64,000 nucleotides of DNA from Chinchilla lanigera. Taxonomy: Eukaryota; Chordata; Mammalia; Rodentia; Chinchillidae. The stretch covers positions 19,129,801-19,193,800 of the forward strand of contig NW_004955425.1 of assembly GCF_000276665.1 (NCBI RefSeq). Reading direction: 5' to 3'. Each line of letters opens with the position of its first letter. Within the stretch, counting starts at the first letter, position 1. The position numbers and the translations under genes were made by a program. Below the pieces are notes generated by a model, which worked only from the letters and a program-made list of their open reading frames with translations, was not told the origin of the DNA and did not search any database. This document shows, piece by piece, positions 61,582-64,000 of the stretch.

Positions 61582-62244
61582 CATATTGAGTCCTACAGTC
61601 CCTTTCCTCCTCCCAGAAAATATGACTGGGTCATTTAAGCAATACCTGAATCTATTCACAGGAAATCAGCAGGTCGGGTAGAAAATTACTCACCCTACAC
61701 TCCAGTTGTGCAGAATGTTGCAGGGTCTGAATTGCTGCCAACATACCTGGCATCGACATACCTCCACTTTTCAATTTGCTGGAATGCACTTCACCTACCA
61801 CTGCTCCTCAGTGTTCTATAACTGCAATACAAGCTCCTGTGTGTTTACCTGAGCACAACTGTTCCCTTGGCTAGAAACACTTCCAAATAGGGTGATAAAT
61901 ATAAATGCCTGCCATTTCCAAAAGTACATGTAATAAATATTCTGAAATACTTTGAAAACCCATATTCAACAATAGGCTTTTGTGACATAAATGAGGGAAT
62001 AAGGGCAAGAAGAACTTTATTAGCATGCCATTAAGCCCTTAATTTATTATTTCTGCAGTGACACCCTTGCAAGATTTCTTTAGCATGAAAAGTTAAATAT
62101 TTTAGATGTGGAAATCCGTACTTTATAATCACAGAATACCAGATAAATTTTGGTGAGTACTATAAATCATTTATTCTTAAAACAACTGTTTAAGCAGACT
62201 ATTGAAAGGCTCTTTTCAATTCTCCCATATAAAAGGAAGCTTAC

Positions 62245-62300
62245 ATAGATAGGTAGGTAGGAAGGTAGGTAAAGGTAGATTAGATAGACAGATGATAGAA
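62245..62300. repeat. (TAGG/GATA)n degenerate tetranucleotide repeat
   Basis: 'gataggtaggtaggaaggta' passing into GATA/GACA units. Confidence 0.75.
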
Positions 62301-63449
62301 AAGTACATATACAGATATTGAGAAATGTTAAAGATAAAGACAGAGAGATGGGGTAGTAGCAAAGATTAGATTGTGACACAGCCAGGCTGTCAGTATACCA
62401 GCTATTTTACAGAGAATAACAAGCTATCTCAAAATTATAGTGACAAAACTATAGTCATATATTTTGCACTATAAACTTGTAAATCTTGCCAACAGCAACT
62501 GTGAGTCTACTCTGTTCTCATACCAAACTAAATTTTATTTCCAAGTAGAAAATGGCTTCTTCCTTAACTCTGTGTTGATCTGAGTCTGGTATATTTCATC
62601 TTAGGCGCCAAGATAGCAACTCTGCTCCTCTGGATAGTTGAAGACTTTCTTTGGTTCTGGGAACACGATATTAATGTATTCCAAATACTCATTCCTTAAC
62701 TGATCTTGCTCCTTACCAGCTTTTATGATGGAACTTGGAAACTCAGAGAGCACAGTTATGGTGACATCATAAATTCTAAATGGATGTCCTCTTATTTTTG
62801 GTGTAGCTAATGTGATTACCAGACCACTCAGATAGCATAGGTATCCAGTTTAAAAAAATCAACCATCTCCTTTTTAAACACTTGACAATTTTTAATGGTC
62901 CTTTGCTCCAGATGGTTCACCAAAGAATATCTTTTAAGCTTTATTTACTTCAAATCAATGGTTATTAATTTTTATTATTGACAAGTGCTGTAGTTGCTAT
63001 CTGTCCCTATAAATTCAAAACCATTGTAGACAAGACAGATATCTTTATTCCAAATTAATCATTGACATTTTCTACTTCCCAATATTTTTTACTCATAAAT
63101 CATGATATAATTAAAATTGTATGCAAAGAAGGAAAAACAAGGTGGGTAACATCCTTATTACAGTATGTTTCCACTGCTCAAAGAAATGTCAAAATTATAT
63201 GTTCACAAAATATAACATATATACAGTGATCTGAAATGAATTTGAATTGAAGTCTTTGTTGAAATGATTGATGACATTCATGCAGTTATAAGAAATAATA
63301 TAGGAACAGCTCCTGTACACTTTGTTCACTATCCCTTCATAATGTTTTGTAAGACCCCACTATCAGGATGTTGACACCAATATCATCCACCAGTTACATC
63401 AGGAGTTCTCCAGCTTTATTTGTACTGATTTTTAGATGGGTGTGGGTGT

Positions 63450-63704
63450 GAGGGTGTGTGTGCTCAGCTTTATATAATTCTGTTGCCTGTGTAGGTTCAT
63501 TTGTTTGCCACCAGAGCAGAGACACCCAGAAGTTACAACATCCTCACACCAGCCTTTATAACCAGAACCATTTCCCCCCTTAAACTTTCCCATACCCTTC
63601 CCATAACTGTAAATCCCCACAGAACCACTACTCTGTCCTGAGTTTCTACTTTATGTTATTCCAACATGTAGTACAGGTGGAAATACATAAACTATATCCT
63701 TTGG

Positions 63705-63744
<40 letters not shown>

Positions 63745-64000
63745 ACATGCATGCATAATCATACATGCAACATAATTATTGGGGAAATCATCCCACTTGT
63801 TATATCAGTAGTTGTATCTTTCTAAAGCTAAATAGTGTCCATTGGCATGTAGATGCTCCAGGGCAAGTATTTTCTCCTGTTTCCACTTACTTTCTTTTTA
63901 TCCTCTCCAATGGTCTTCACATGGTAAATGGTTATAGTTTTCCTGAGGTTCAATCTATCAAATTTTTTATAAGTCCTGATTTTGGTTTTGAGAATGCAAT
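63450..64000 (-). mobile_element. L1-type 3' region, minus strand, cut by window edge
   Basis: 'cccataactgtaaatcccca', 'ccactactctgtcctgagtt', 'aaatagtgtccattggcatg' and 'gaggttcaatctatcaaatt' follow antisense old L1 3' text. A TG microsatellite interrupts it. Runs off the right edge. Confidence 0.45.
63707..63743. repeat. (TG)n microsatellite
   Basis: About 18 TG units. Confidence 0.95.

Larger units (their letters stand above)
59685..63449. other. Mostly unassigned intron
   Basis: Contains an AT block at 60320-60335, a CA microsatellite (61543-61579) and a TAGG/GATA-type repeat at 62245-62300. No gene or interspersed repeat recognised. Confidence 0.4.
41199..64000 (-). other. CTNNA3: CTNNA3 intron upstream of the exon (partial)
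   Basis: Inferred from the exon acceptor AG at 41199-41200 (read on minus). At least 22.8 kb of intron runs off the right edge. The expected preceding exon, ending in the helix before VANLACS, was not recognised. In human a nested opposite-strand gene (LRRTM3) lies in another large CTNNA3 intron; no leucine-rich-repeat reading frame is visible here. Confidence 0.8.

Noticed and set aside
61423..61659. Minus frame with alternating Val-Cys run
   Set aside because: Produced by the CA microsatellite at 61543-61579.
1..64000. CRISPR arrays, operons, phage or plasmid modules
   Set aside because: Composition, SINEs, L1s and a spliced exon show vertebrate nuclear DNA; no spaced identical direct repeats were seen.
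1..64000. Nested LRRTM3 gene
   Set aside because: It lies in a CTNNA3 intron in human, but no long leucine-rich-repeat frame is present here.

Overview
Organism and locus. This is mammalian, AT-rich, almost wholly non-coding DNA. Three things point to a rodent: many tRNA-like ID SINEs (left-half signature GCTGGGGATTTAGCTCAG), several B1 elements derived from 7SL RNA, and B1-ID composite SINEs. I see no B2, which argues against mouse, rat or hamster. ID plus B1-ID without B2 fits non-muroid rodents. A beaver-like (castorid) source is my best guess, held loosely. The one recognised coding element is a 93-bp exon on the minus strand at 41106-41198. It encodes 31 residues that I recognise as alpha-T-catenin (CTNNA3). 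The window therefore lies inside the very large CTNNA3 gene, transcribed right to left: 41199-64000 is the intron before this exon and 1-41105 the intron after it. No other exon of the gene was recognised. Layout. 1-8.6 kb holds a MIR, a hAT-type MER element, a composite tandem repeat, an old L1 5'-region fragment (minus) and a 5'-truncated L1 (plus). 8.6-15 kb is mostly unassigned, with a B1-ID SINE, an ID, a MIR, a hAT-type element and a MaLR-like LTR. 15.3-15.8 kb holds a decayed zinc-finger-like relic. 16.1-18.6 kb is an ancient L1 split by a 520-bp solo LTR and two young IDs. 20.0-26.7 kb is a near-full-length but dead L1 on the gene-sense strand, itself hit by two IDs. 27.2-28.2 kb is an L1 3' end split by a MaLR-like LTR. 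29-39.5 kb carries B1s, IDs, an L2-type element, another L1 3' end, a nested SINE cluster and a further MaLR-like LTR. 41.1 kb is the CTNNA3 exon. 43-46 kb has a MIR split by an ID, then two L1 3' ends, one carrying a 70-bp copy of flanking sequence. 48-58 kb mixes L2-like DNA, old L1, IDs, a B1 and a GC-richer patch. 58-64 kb is mostly unassigned, with CA/TG microsatellites and an L1-like end running off the window. How it works together. The exon contributes the end of a vinculin-binding-type helix and the start of the next M-domain segment of an actin-linking cadherin adaptor. Everything else looks like intron shaped by successive retrotransposon insertions, many in readable nested order. 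I found no convincing undescribed biological system. The most useful leads are the exon, the insertion-order stack, the 70-bp duplicated segment, two exon-like open intervals on the plus strand and the zinc-finger relic. Limits. Repeat family names come from memory of consensus sequences, not a search, and boundaries of old repeats are good to tens of bases at best. Species assignment is a guess.
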